DNA from: an uncultured Marinomonas sp.
Lineage (GTDB): Bacteria > Pseudomonadota > Gammaproteobacteria > Pseudomonadales > Marinomonadaceae
Reading direction: 5' to 3'
Assembly (NCBI GenBank): GCA_947493575.1
Contig: CANLRQ010000001.1
Location: forward strand, 186,001-250,000
DNA: 64,000 nucleotides
Of this stretch, positions 36,988-46,164 are shown piece by piece (position 1 is the first letter of the stretch; every line of letters begins with the position of its first letter). Under the pieces are notes generated by a model. It did no database searches. It was not told the DNA's origin and saw only the letters and a list, made by a program, of their open reading frames with translations. The position numbers and the translations under genes were made by a program.

Positions 36988-38850
36988 ATGAAATATCCGT
37001 TACGTCCTACCCTTATCGCTTTATCCGTTGTGGCCGTTGGTGTAACTGGCTGTTCAAGCCTAATGTACAACAACAGTTTTAGTCAGGCAGATGACATACA
37101 ACCAATAGAACCTGCTGGTGCTACTGTTGAAAGAATCGGTCTTGATCAAGCATGGGATGACACAACAAAAGAACAATTTTGGTTTACTAGCCAAGGCTCT
37201 CAAATCATTCCTTATAACTGGTTTACTTGGTTAGAAGTTGCTGAGAGCCAAGATTTATTTCGTAGCAGTGATCACATGAGCTATTTAGGCTACTTACCCG
37301 AGCAGTCATCTAACTTAAATCCTTCAGGTTTGCCAATCGGTTTTGCGTTAAATAAAGATCCAAAAGGAGATGCTTGGGTTGGCATGACGTGTGCTGCATG
37401 TCATACCAATCAACTCGATTATCAAGGAAAGAAGTTTTTAATAGAAGGAGCGCCAACACTAGCAAACTTCGTTCTCTTTTTTGATCGTCTTACCGAGGCA
37501 ATGAATGCCACGAATTCTGACGAAATTAAATTCCAACGTTTTGCTAAAAATGTTCTTGCTGATCAATACTCCATTAAAAATGCCGTACAGCTTCGTCAGA
37601 GCTTTACTCAAATGGCGATAAAAATTGCACAGCGTCAAAAAGTAAATGCTTTACCAAGCGACTTACCAAAAGATTTTACAAGTTATGCGCGTTTGGACGC
37701 CTTTGGCAACATTCAAAACGAAGGAACGGCGTTTGCGTTACACGATTTAACCAACAAAAATGTGCCTGATGCACCCGTTTCTTACCCATTTCTGTGGGGA
37801 ACACATCAATCCGATGTCGTTCAATGGAACGCTTCAGCTCCAAATACGCCTGTTGTTGGTCCTTTATCACGTAATATTGGAGAAGTCGTTGGTGTATTTG
37901 GCGGATTATCCATAGAAAAAGCGCCTTGGTGGAAACAACTTATCGGATTAAATACATCGTATTCTTCTTCTGTAGATATGCTTGGCTTAGGGCAACTGGA
38001 AACATGGGTTAAAGCCCTGCGCTCTCCACAATGGCCAGAAGAGTATTTACCACCTATAGATACTCAAAAGGCCGCAGCAGGCAGCATTCTTTATCAAGCT
38101 CAATGCTCTGGCTGTCATCAAGTCATGACCAGAGAGCAAGAAAAGGACCTCTACATTGCAGTTCAGACACCAGTAGAAGAAGTTGGAACGGATCCAATGA
38201 CGGCATGGAATGCAGAATTCCACCAAGCGAAAACATTGATTTTAGAGGGTGAGAAACAGCTAATTTTGGCAGGAGATAAGTTTGGGGCTGAAGCGGATGC
38301 TATTAGCATACCGGTAAATGGTGTGGTTGGCTTAATTCTAAAAGATCCTAAAACAGCATTAAAAGCAGGTCTAATGCCATTAGGTGACGGCGCAAAAGGA
38401 AAGGCTAAATCATTAAAAGAATACGCTTTAATGCACGCTCAGGCTCGTGACTCGATTCAACAACCCGTGGACAAAAATGAACCTATGGTAAATGGAGAGC
38501 TGAACCTCAAAGGCCTCGTTTATAAAGCTCGTCCATTAAACGGCATCTGGGCTACAGCGCCTTATATGCATAATGGATCAGTTGCCAACTTATGGGAAAC
38601 GTTACAGAAGCCTGAAGACAGACAAACCAAATTTTGGGTAGGTAACCGTAATTTTGACCCGAAAGTGGTGGGTTATGTAAACGAAAAAGCGGAGTCTATT
38701 GGATCCTATCCTAGTCCTTCTAGTGAATTTCAAGTACTTGACTCACAAGGGAAAATTGCCAAAGGTAATTCTAACCTTGGACACGATTTTGGCACCGACT
38801 TAACCGATGCAGAAAAATGGCAATTAGTAGAATACATGAAAACACTGTAA
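36988..38850 (+). CDS. RoxA-like di-heme c-type cytochrome lipoprotein
   Basis: 620 aa. Lipobox VTGC with lipidated C22, so membrane-anchored on the periplasmic side or outside. Two haem c sites: CAACH at 135-139 and CSGCH at 373-377. Sequence around the first haem (PYNWFTWLEVAE, NPSGLPIGFAL, VGMTCAACHTNQLDYQGK) fits the RoxA-like cytochrome family, related to rubber oxygenase RoxA and often annotated as di-heme cytochrome c peroxidase; PYMHNGSVANLWE near 525 is a typical late peroxidase/MauG-type motif. Whether it is an oxygenase or peroxidase cannot be told. Strong AAGGAA-type Shine-Dalgarno before ATG 36988. Confidence 0.85.
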   Translation: MKYPLRPTLIALSVVAVGVTGCSSLMYNNSFSQADDIQPIEPAGATVERIGLDQAWDDTTKEQFWFTSQGSQIIPYNWFTWLEVAESQDLFRSSDHMSYLGYLPEQSSNLNPSGLPIGFALNKDPKGDAWVGMTCAACHTNQLDYQGKKFLIEGAPTLANFVLFFDRLTEAMNATNSDEIKFQRFAKNVLADQYSIKNAVQLRQSFTQMAIKIAQRQKVNALPSDLPKDFTSYARLDAFGNIQNEGTAFALHDLTNKNVPDAPVSYPFLWGTHQSDVVQWNASAPNTPVVGPLSRNIGEVVGVFGGLSIEKAPWWKQLIGLNTSYSSSVDMLGLGQLETWVKALRSPQWPEEYLPPIDTQKAAAGSILYQAQCSGCHQVMTREQEKDLYIAVQTPVEEVGTDPMTAWNAEFHQAKTLILEGEKQLILAGDKFGAEADAISIPVNGVVGLILKDPKTALKAGLMPLGDGAKGKAKSLKEYALMHAQARDSIQQPVDKNEPMVNGELNLKGLVYKARPLNGIWATAPYMHNGSVANLWETLQKPEDRQTKFWVGNRNFDPKVVGYVNEKAESIGSYPSPSSEFQVLDSQGKIAKGNSNLGHDFGTDLTDAEKWQLVEYMKTL

Positions 38851-38866
38851 TTCACTAACTGCACAT

Positions 38867-38900
38867 AAAAAAGCCCAAACCGGAGTTTGGGCTTTTTTTT
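38867..38900. terminator. Bidirectional terminator between the di-heme cytochrome and dctP
   Basis: Perfect 10-bp stem AAGCCCAAAC / GTTTGGGCTT with CGGA loop, A run before and eight T after; serves the two convergent genes. Confidence 0.92.
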
Positions 38901-38931
38901 AACTACCGTTTCTAAGAATCAGTAACCGCGT

Positions 38932-40044
38932 TTATTCACCATCACGTGCATTGATATAAGCACGTTCTGAGACAGAGTGCCATGAACCCACTTTTTCACG
39001 GAAATCTTTAAATGATGCATATACTTTTGCACTCATTTCATCACCAGCGGCAACTTCAGCTAACGTTTCTTCAGACGCAACTTTCAACGCGCTCAACACA
39101 TCTTTCGGGAATGGTTTAAGCTGCACATTATGCTCTTCAACCAATGTTTTTAATGCATCATTATTCAATGCAGTAAATTCATCCAACATGTCTTGAGTTG
39201 CTTGGCGAGCCGCAGAACGAACGATCAACTGTAAATCTCTCGGTAGCGCTTCAAACGCGGTTTTGTTGACCATTGATTCCATTGAAGAACCTGGCTCATG
39301 CCAACCTGGATAGTAGTAGTACTTCGCAGCTTTGTATAAACCAAAAGCTAGGTCATTATATGGGCCAACCCATTCAGTTGCATCAATAGTACCTGTTTGC
39401 AGAGCAGTAAATATTTCGCCGCCAGGAAGGTTAACTGGAATACCACCGGCTTTTTTCAGAACTTCGCCACCTAAGCCTGGTATACGCATTTTCAAACCAT
39501 TAAAGTCATCAACAGAATTGATTTCTTTATTAAACCAACCACCCATCTGCACACCAGTATTACCAGCAGTTAAAGGAATAAGATTAAATGGTTCATATAC
39601 TTCTTCCCACAACTTCATACCGCCGCCATGGTATATCCAAGAGTTAATCTCTTGAGCCGTCAAACCAAACGGAACGGCTGTGAAGAACTGTGCCGCAGGA
39701 GCTTTACCTTTCCAGTAATAGGCTGCACTGTGGCCCATTTCAGCAGTACCACGAGATACGGCATCAAATACTTCCAATGGTGGAACCAATTCGCCAGCCG
39801 CATAAACTTTTACATTCAAACGTCCACCAGACATTTCAGTAATGTTATTCGCTAAATTTTCTGCACCAGTACCTAAACCTGGAAAGTTTTTCGGCCAAGT
39901 CGTTACCATTTTCCAATTAATAGGATCGACTTTTTTCTCAACTTCCACTTCTACGATTTCTTTTTCGGCACCACCACAAGCAACCAATGTTGCAGCGGCC
40001 AAGCTTGCCAATGCAAACTTACCCCAACTTTTTACTTTTAGCAT
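38932..40044 (-). CDS. dctP: TRAP transporter solute-binding protein DctP (COG4663/TakP type), orphan
   Basis: Periplasmic receptor of a TRAP transporter, 370 aa. Start ATG 40044 with GAGGGA 6 nt upstream (the frame opens at TTG 40062). Signal sequence with lipobox LVAC, lipidated C23. WKMVTTWPKNFPGLGTGAE, YAAGELVPPLEVFDAVSRG, MGHSAAYYWKGKAPA and the TIDATEWVGPYND region mark the TakP/FcbT1 group that binds 2-oxoacids and similar carboxylates. No dctQM is adjacent; the matching-type dctQM lies at 25.4-27.4 kb. Confidence 0.9.
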   Translation of the reverse strand: MLKVKSWGKFALASLAAATLVACGGAEKEIVEVEVEKKVDPINWKMVTTWPKNFPGLGTGAENLANNITEMSGGRLNVKVYAAGELVPPLEVFDAVSRGTAEMGHSAAYYWKGKAPAAQFFTAVPFGLTAQEINSWIYHGGGMKLWEEVYEPFNLIPLTAGNTGVQMGGWFNKEINSVDDFNGLKMRIPGLGGEVLKKAGGIPVNLPGGEIFTALQTGTIDATEWVGPYNDLAFGLYKAAKYYYYPGWHEPGSSMESMVNKTAFEALPRDLQLIVRSAARQATQDMLDEFTALNNDALKTLVEEHNVQLKPFPKDVLSALKVASEETLAEVAAGDEMSAKVYASFKDFREKVGSWHSVSERAYINARDGE

Positions 40045-40202
40045 TCTACAATCCCTCAACATTATTATTTTTTGATACGTTTCTTCTTATCTTATAAACG
40101 TAAGCTCTAGATACTATGGGGAGTTCATCATTCTCTCAATAGAATTCTGAGTTTTTTTAAATCATTCAAGCACTTTTAGATAGGTGCAAATAAGCCCTTT
40201 CT

Positions 40203-41261
40203 TCAAAACAGCGAGCTATATTTCCAAGGTAATCTTACTCCTTCTAACGAAGACTGTTCCGCAAGCTCTAACCCATAAATCAATTTACACGCGTCAGCTA
40301 GACCCACAGGAGCCGTGCCCTCTTCAAGAATTGCTTGACTTAAAGAATCATAAAACTCTGAGTACAAGCTCAATGTTAAAGGCTCTTTAACAACCTCGAT
40401 TTCTCCCTGTGAATTTGCCTGATATAAAATAGCAGACTGCACATCACCTCTATTTGGAAACGCAGCATCACTAGGCATTTGACCTGCTCTCAAAGCAGAT
40501 TCTTGAGGGTCTAACCCGAAGCAGTGCCAACTTCCACCTGTTGCATTCACTTTAAAACGCACTTGTTCGCCAGCTTCAAACGGCGAAGAAGCAATCCTGA
40601 TGCTCTTATCTTCATACCCCAATTCAACATTAAAAAAATCTGTTGTTTCACTCTTCTCTCTTAATTTGCTCATACTGGCTTGAACCCATAAAGGCTCGCC
40701 AAAAAGACACAGCATTTGATCTAATAAATGCGGCCCTAAATCCCAAAATATTCCTGTACCCTCTCCTGGCTGCTCACGCCATCTGTCTTGCACATTAGGA
40801 CGGAATCGATCAAACCGTGACTCCATGTACTTTATCTTTCCAATAGTAGAAGAGTTAGCCAATTCCATTAATCGAATAAAATCACCATCAAAACGGCGAT
40901 TTTGATACACACTTAAAATCAAATTTTTCGACGCTGCAAGCGAACATAGAGCTTCTATATCAGCTAAGTTAGTCACAGAAGGTTTTTCCAATAGAACATG
41001 CTTTCCTGCCAATAATGCAGCTTTAGCAAGCGGGAAATGAAGAGCATTTGGTGATGTAATAACCACCAAATCAATACTCTCGTCAGAGATCAACGTCTCG
41101 CTTTCGGAGACAACACGAGCGTTAGGCGCAAGCAAAACCACCTCTTCAGGCTTACTGCTGTAAACGCAATCGAGAGACATGCTTTTGTTATTCAAAATAA
41201 AAGGCGCATGAAAAATACGACCCGACAGACCAAATCCTATTAACCCAACTGATATCGACAC
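40203..41261 (-). CDS. Gfo/Idh/MocA-family oxidoreductase
   Basis: 352-aa NAD(P)-dependent dehydrogenase, cytoplasmic. Rossmann motif GLIGFGLSGRIFHAP at the N-terminus, the family EKP motif (VLLEKPSV near 95) for cofactor and catalysis, and a C-terminal alpha/beta domain (about 130-330) with DLGPHLLDQMLCLFG. Similar to E. coli YdgJ-type members that act on sugars or inositol-like substrates. Same strand as, and downstream of, uvrD by 40 bp. Substrate unknown. Confidence 0.88.
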   Translation of the reverse strand: MSISVGLIGFGLSGRIFHAPFILNNKSMSLDCVYSSKPEEVVLLAPNARVVSESETLISDESIDLVVITSPNALHFPLAKAALLAGKHVLLEKPSVTNLADIEALCSLAASKNLILSVYQNRRFDGDFIRLMELANSSTIGKIKYMESRFDRFRPNVQDRWREQPGEGTGIFWDLGPHLLDQMLCLFGEPLWVQASMSKLREKSETTDFFNVELGYEDKSIRIASSPFEAGEQVRFKVNATGGSWHCFGLDPQESALRAGQMPSDAAFPNRGDVQSAILYQANSQGEIEVVKEPLTLSLYSEFYDSLSQAILEEGTAPVGLADACKLIYGLELAEQSSLEGVRLPWKYSSLF

Positions 41262-41301
41262 TTCACACCCCTCTTATTTAATATTGGAATAACAAACGAG
41301 A

Positions 41302-43500
41302 CTACAACACCTCCAGTTTAGCAAACGCTAAAACCAGCCATTTACTGCCTTCATCATCAAAATTAACCTGTACACGAGTCTGAGCCCCTTGCCCTTCACT
41401 ATTAATCACTAACCCTTCACCAAATACCGGATGTTTTACTTTATCACCCATATTAATGCTCACTGTAGGTTGTTGTAAGCTACTTAATGATGAATTCATT
41501 GGTCGGTTTAGTGCTGGACGTTGCATGGAAACAGGTCGACTCACTTGAGACCGCAAACGCACTTCTTCAATGCAATCTGTTGGAATTTCACTGATAAATC
41601 GAGATGGACTATTAAAGGACTCACTGCCATACAAACGACGAGATTCTGCATAGGTAATGTAGAGTTTTTCCATTGCCCGAGTGATGCCCACATAACACAG
41701 ACGACGCTCTTCCTCTATACGACCAGGTTCTTCAAAGGACATTTTACTTGGGAATAAGTTCTCTTCGACACCGGTTAAGAAGACCAATGGAAATTCTAAC
41801 CCTTTAGCTGCATGTAAGGTCATTAATTGTATGCTGTCTTGATACTCATCCGCTTGAGCTTCTCCCGCATCCAACACCGCTTTATCCAAAAAGGCCATCA
41901 ATGGAGAACTGAATTCTTCATCTTCAGAAGACCAGTTAAATCCACTGGCAGCGCTCACTAATTCTTTCAAGTTTTCCACTCGCGCTTCGCCTTTTTCACC
42001 TTTTTCTTTTTCGTGGAAAGGAATCAGACCCGCCTCTTGAATAAGTTGTTCGAACACATCACCTAAACCTAAATCAGGTTGTTGTATGCAAACAGACATT
42101 CCTTCAATTAAAGACAAAAAGCTGCGGATTGCATTGCTCGCCCGAGCAGGTAATAACCCTTGCTCTATAATGGTTACTGCCGCTTTCCACATGGAAAAAC
42201 CTTGGTCACGGGCAATTTCTCTTAGCGTCCCTATACTGCGTTCACCAATTCCTCTTGGGGGCACATTAATCACACGCTCCATAGCGCCATCGTCATTTGG
42301 GTCTAACGCCAAACGAGCATAGGCTAAAGCGTTTTTAATTTCTAAACGATCGTAGAATCTATGACCGCCATAAATTCGGTAAGCAATTTGTTCTCTAACT
42401 AAGCATTCTTCTACAACTCGTGATTGGGCATTAGATCGATATAAAATAGCGATTTCTTTCAAATCTGTGCCCTTATCACGCCATTTTTTTATTATTTCGA
42501 TAATAAAACGAGCTTCATCCTGTTCATTAAAACCAGCATAAAGAGAAATAGGTTCACCGCTGCCGCTGTCAGTCCAAAGCTCTTTACCCAAACGATCTTC
42601 ATTATTGCTAATCAGACCATTTGCGGCTTTCAGTATATGGCCAGTAGAGCGATAATTTTGCTCTAAGCGAATGGTGTTTACCTCGGTAAAATGTTTGGTG
42701 AAATTATGAATATTTTCAATTTTCGCTCCACGCCATCCGTAAATAGACTGGTCGTCATCACCCACCGCTGTAATTGAACCTTCTTGTCCAACTAAAATGC
42801 GCAACCATGCGTATTGAATGCTGTTTGTATCTTGAAACTCATCCACTAAGACATGTTTAAAACGCTCTTGATAATGCTTTAGTAATGGAGGGTTGCCTAA
42901 CAACAGCTCATGAGCTCTTAATAAAAGCTCTCCAAAATCCAATAATCCACCTTGTTCAGTCGCCTCTTCGTAATGAAAGTACAGTTCTTTCATACCTTTA
43001 GAAAAAGGATCATGGCTATCAGGTACATGTGCAGCCCTACGCCCTTCATCCTTTTGTGCATTGATAAACCAACAAACTTGTTTTGGGGGCCAGCGAGTAT
43101 CATCAATATTAAACGCTTTCATAATTCGTTTAACGAGACGCAACTGATCGTCGCTGTCCATAATTTGGAAGTTTTCTTTTAATCCTGCATCCCGCCAGTG
43201 GGCACGTAATAAACGATGGGCTAAACCATGGAAAGTTCCCACCCACATTCCTTGAGGAGGAACGCCCACAAGTTGTTCAATCCGAGACTGCATTTCTTTT
43301 GCGGATTTATTAGTAAAGGTCACCGCCATTAAACTATAAGGGGAGATTTCATAGGCATTCATTAACCATGCAATACGATGAACCAGAACCCGAGTTTTAC
43401 CACTTCCGGCTCCTGCTAAAATGAGTGTGTTCTGTAATGGCGCTGCGACAGCGTCTCTCTGCTTATCATTTAAATCATCTAAAATAAAAGAAACGTCCAT
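41302..43500 (-). CDS. uvrD: DNA helicase II UvrD
   Basis: SF1A 3'-5' helicase of nucleotide-excision and mismatch repair. 732 aa, close to the E. coli length. Motif I AGAGSGKT, motif II VDEFQDTN, motif III GDDDQSIYGWRGA, motif IV LEQNYRS, motif V TLHAAKGLEF, motif VI YVGITRAMEKL, and the C-terminal Tudor-like domain (GDKVKHPVFGEGLVI) that separates UvrD from Rep. Its 5' flank shows no clear LexA box. Confidence 0.95.
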   Translation of the reverse strand: MDVSFILDDLNDKQRDAVAAPLQNTLILAGAGSGKTRVLVHRIAWLMNAYEISPYSLMAVTFTNKSAKEMQSRIEQLVGVPPQGMWVGTFHGLAHRLLRAHWRDAGLKENFQIMDSDDQLRLVKRIMKAFNIDDTRWPPKQVCWFINAQKDEGRRAAHVPDSHDPFSKGMKELYFHYEEATEQGGLLDFGELLLRAHELLLGNPPLLKHYQERFKHVLVDEFQDTNSIQYAWLRILVGQEGSITAVGDDDQSIYGWRGAKIENIHNFTKHFTEVNTIRLEQNYRSTGHILKAANGLISNNEDRLGKELWTDSGSGEPISLYAGFNEQDEARFIIEIIKKWRDKGTDLKEIAILYRSNAQSRVVEECLVREQIAYRIYGGHRFYDRLEIKNALAYARLALDPNDDGAMERVINVPPRGIGERSIGTLREIARDQGFSMWKAAVTIIEQGLLPARASNAIRSFLSLIEGMSVCIQQPDLGLGDVFEQLIQEAGLIPFHEKEKGEKGEARVENLKELVSAASGFNWSSEDEEFSSPLMAFLDKAVLDAGEAQADEYQDSIQLMTLHAAKGLEFPLVFLTGVEENLFPSKMSFEEPGRIEEERRLCYVGITRAMEKLYITYAESRRLYGSESFNSPSRFISEIPTDCIEEVRLRSQVSRPVSMQRPALNRPMNSSLSSLQQPTVSINMGDKVKHPVFGEGLVINSEGQGAQTRVQVNFDDEGSKWLVLAFAKLEVL

Positions 43501-43699
43501 TCATTGCCCGCCGTATTTAAACTGTCATATAAGTTACGTATAAAAGATCGTGTGTTCGAAAAAATAGGTTGATTTTTGATCACTAATAGTGTTTTTTAAA
43601 CATATTACTTGTTGTACGCCTATTTTGGCTTTTTTCACTGGTCGATGACAGTAATCAATACATTCTCTGTCATCTTGGTTAATTCAGAGAGGAATCACG

Positions 43700-43897
43700 A
43701 TGAGCAAGTCTACTCAAATGTTAAGTGAAGTGAAAACAAATATTCTTTACGCTTCAATGTCACTAGAAAATGAGAAAAACGAAAGGGACCAAAAAGAGGG
43801 CAGTATTCGCATGCTTAAAGCAAGACGCTCCATTGAAGACTATCTAGAGGAAAAAAGACTCAATGAATCCATTTCAGATGGATGGGACTTAAATTAA
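43700..43897 (+). CDS. Small conserved protein, PA3496-like
   Basis: 65 aa, hydrophilic and helical. The C-terminal half (ARRSIEDYLEEKRLNESISD) resembles the ARRxIEDYLEEKRL block of the PA3496 family of small, putative envelope-integrity proteins. GAGAGGA about 6-8 nt before ATG 43700 supports expression. It stands alone between uvrD (divergent) and the aminotransferase gene. Function unknown; family assignment from memory of the motif. Confidence 0.6.
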   Translation: MSKSTQMLSEVKTNILYASMSLENEKNERDQKEGSIRMLKARRSIEDYLEEKRLNESISDGWDLN

Positions 43898-44177
43898 CTC
43901 CCTAAATTAAATACTCCTTTTTAGGATCTTCTTAGGGTTAATAAACGACCTCTCCGCCATACCTGTTTTTTATTGGCCTTAATGTTGTTTTTTTACGTTG
44001 ACTATAGTTCTTGCAGCGGAATTTTGTTTTCTCAAAATTTACACTTAACTCCCTCCATTTCCTATATAAAAACAGACTCAAGGTAGCAGAGTAAGGCATC
44101 ATCGAGTAATATATACACAGAATTTATACCTTCATTTAAATCTACTAAACGGTAAATAACCCTATTGGGGAGTCACC

Positions 44178-45377
44178 ATGTTTGCACACATTCCAGCAGC
44201 TCCAGCTGATCCTATTCTTGGCCTAAATGACGCCTATAATAATGAAACTAACCCAGAAAAAATTAATTTAGGGGTTGGTGTATATAAAGACGAAAAAGGC
44301 AATACGCCGATTCTTCAAGCAGTAAAACAAGCAGAAGAACGACTATTAGAACAGGAGTTTACAAAAAGTTATTTAAGTATCGAAGGTACTGAAAATTACA
44401 GACATGCTGTTCAAACATTATTATTTGGTGACGACCACCCAATTGTTAATAAAAACCTCGCCCACACGGCGCACACTCCAGGCGGAACTGGGGCGTTACG
44501 TGTTGCGGCTGAGTTTATAAAAAAGCATTTACCAGAATCTACCATTTGGGTGAGTAATCCAACTTGGGCAAATCACCAAGCTATTTTTCAATCGGTAGGT
44601 TTAGAGGTTGGCAGTTATGCATATTACAATGCCGCCTCTAAAAGTTTAGACTTTGAATCATTATTGGCTAGTCTTTCTCAAATACCGGAAGGTGATGTTG
44701 TTCTTTTCCATGGCTGCTGCCACAACCCAACTGGGATAGATCCAACAAAAGAACAATGGCAACAGCTAGCCAAACTTTGTAGCAAACAGGGTTTCCTTCC
44801 TTTATTCGATTTCGCTTATCAAGGGTTTGCAGTCGGGTTAGAAGAGGATGCTCAAGGGCTGAGAGCCTTTTCTGAACAAGTTCCAGAAATGCTTATAGCC
44901 AGCTCTTTTTCTAAGAATTTTGGTTTGTACAATGAACGTGTCGGTGCAATCACTATTGTCTGTGAAACAGCAGAACAAGCAAACGCATCTTTCACTCAAA
45001 TTAAACGAACGGCCAGAACCAATTATTCCAACCCACCAGCGCATGGTGCAGCGATTGTCACTGAGATTTTATCAAACAAAGCCTTACGCAGCTTATGGGA
45101 AATGGAATTACAAAGTATGAGGACGCGTATTCATGATATGCGAGGGTTATTCGTCAGTACGTTAAGATCAAAAGGAGTCGATCAAGACTTTTCTTTTATC
45201 TCAAAACAGCAAGGCATGTTTTCCTTTTCAGGACTAAACCCAGAACAAGTCTCTCAACTTAGAAAGCAATATGGCATCTACATAGTGGGATCAGGCCGTA
45301 TTAATGTTGCTGGTATGACTCATGATAATATGGACCCTTTGTGCTCAGCTATTGCAGACATTCTTAAGCAAAGCTAA
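44178..45377 (+). CDS. Aspartate/aromatic aminotransferase (class I)
   Basis: 399-aa PLP enzyme of the AspC/TyrB family, transferring amino groups between aspartate or aromatic amino acids and 2-oxoglutarate. [12 protein letters not shown] and [12 protein letters not shown] at the N-terminus are family signatures; [12 protein letters not shown], the Asp/Tyr of LFDFAYQGF, the Schiff-base Lys in [15 protein letters not shown] and the C-terminal Arg in GRINVAGM are all present. Shine-Dalgarno GGGAG before ATG. Monocistronic, ending at a strong terminator. AspC versus TyrB cannot be settled from sequence alone. Confidence 0.92.
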   Translation: MFAHIPAAPADPILGLNDAYNNETNPEKINLGVGVYKDEKGNTPILQAVKQAEERLLEQEFTKSYLSIEGTENYRHAVQTLLFGDDHPIVNKNLAHTAHTPGGTGALRVAAEFIKKHLPESTIWVSNPTWANHQAIFQSVGLEVGSYAYYNAASKSLDFESLLASLSQIPEGDVVLFHGCCHNPTGIDPTKEQWQQLAKLCSKQGFLPLFDFAYQGFAVGLEEDAQGLRAFSEQVPEMLIASSFSKNFGLYNERVGAITIVCETAEQANASFTQIKRTARTNYSNPPAHGAAIVTEILSNKALRSLWEMELQSMRTRIHDMRGLFVSTLRSKGVDQDFSFISKQQGMFSFSGLNPEQVSQLRKQYGIYIVGSGRINVAGMTHDNMDPLCSAIADILKQS

Positions 45378-45403
45378 CCTTAAGGGCTCGTTACTTTTTA
45401 AGA

Positions 45404-45432
45404 AAAGGCAAATCATCGATTTGCCTTTTTTA
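45404..45432 (+). terminator. Terminator of the aminotransferase gene
   Basis: Perfect 11-bp stem AAAGGCAAATC / GATTTGCCTTT with a 3-nt loop and T run, 27 bp after the stop. Confidence 0.92.
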
Positions 45433-45504
45433 TTCAATCTTTTTTGCCAAACAACAGTCTTAGAAAATAAGAACTCGTATTTTTCAATTAGTAAGGACAA
45501 TATC

Positions 45505-46128
45505 ATGTCAGCTACATTAATTTACTGCTATGACCCCATGTGCAGCTGGTGCTGGGGGTTTAAACCAACGTGGAAAGCCTTACAAAAGGCGCTAGAGCCT
45601 AGTATCGAATCTGGAGAGCTTTCAATCAATACTATGTTAGGGGGTTTGGCTGTCGATTCAAATGATCCTATGCCAACGCAAATGCAAACCATGCTACAAG
45701 GAACATGGGAACGTATAGCAAATCAATTAGGTACCGAATTTAATTTCGATTTTTGGACACTATGCCAACCTAGACGTTCAACCTACCCAGCTTGTCGAGC
45801 CTGTTTTGTTGCCAGAGACCATAATTTAGAGTCAGACATGCTACAAGCAATACAAGAAGCGTATTATTTAAAAGCAAAAAACCCTTCAGATATTGATACG
45901 TTAAGCCACTGCGCTGAGCACATTGGACTCAATCCAATCGAGTTTCAAAAGGCAATGCAGCATACAAAAGACCAAGGATTACTGGAAAAAGAAATCAACA
46001 GTGCCCGCAATTTAGAGCTCAATTCATTTCCATCTTTGGCCGTCTTAAAAGGTGATAAACTGGTTCATATTCCTTTAGATTACACAGACATAAATTCTAT
46101 GTTAAACAACATAAAAGCGGCGATATAA
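45505..46128 (+). CDS. DsbA-family thioredoxin-fold protein
   Basis: 207 aa from ATG 45505 (AAGGA upstream); the open frame begins earlier at 45322 but overlaps the aminotransferase gene and its terminator, so that part is rejected. DsbA-like fold with active site CSWC in YDPMCSWCWGF, cis-Pro in NSFPSLAV, no signal peptide, so cytoplasmic; similar to the FrnE/YwbO-like group. Additional cysteines occur in LCQPRRSTYPACRACF. Redox partner unknown. Confidence 0.88.
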   Translation: MSATLIYCYDPMCSWCWGFKPTWKALQKALEPSIESGELSINTMLGGLAVDSNDPMPTQMQTMLQGTWERIANQLGTEFNFDFWTLCQPRRSTYPACRACFVARDHNLESDMLQAIQEAYYLKAKNPSDIDTLSHCAEHIGLNPIEFQKAMQHTKDQGLLEKEINSARNLELNSFPSLAVLKGDKLVHIPLDYTDINSMLNNIKAAI

Positions 46129-46145
46129 TCCTATCGCCTCTTCTA
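46119..46145 (+). terminator. Possible terminator at the end of the DsbA-family gene
   Basis: Perfect 7-bp stem GGCGATA / TATCGCC with a 6-nt loop overlapping the stop codon, followed by TCTTCTATG; the T tract is weak. Confidence 0.45.
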
Positions 46146-46164
46146 TGAAGTTTATGATAATTAA

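Noticed and set aside
43580..43590. Short palindrome CACTAATAGTG upstream of uvrD
   Set aside because: Too short and isolated to be called an operator.
43501..43600. Possible LexA box before uvrD
   Set aside because: CTGTCATATAAGTTAC has only one good half; the ACAG arm is missing.
45322..45504. N-terminal extension of the DsbA-family frame
   Set aside because: Overlaps the aminotransferase 3' end and its terminator; ATG 45505 has a good Shine-Dalgarno and begins the conserved fold.
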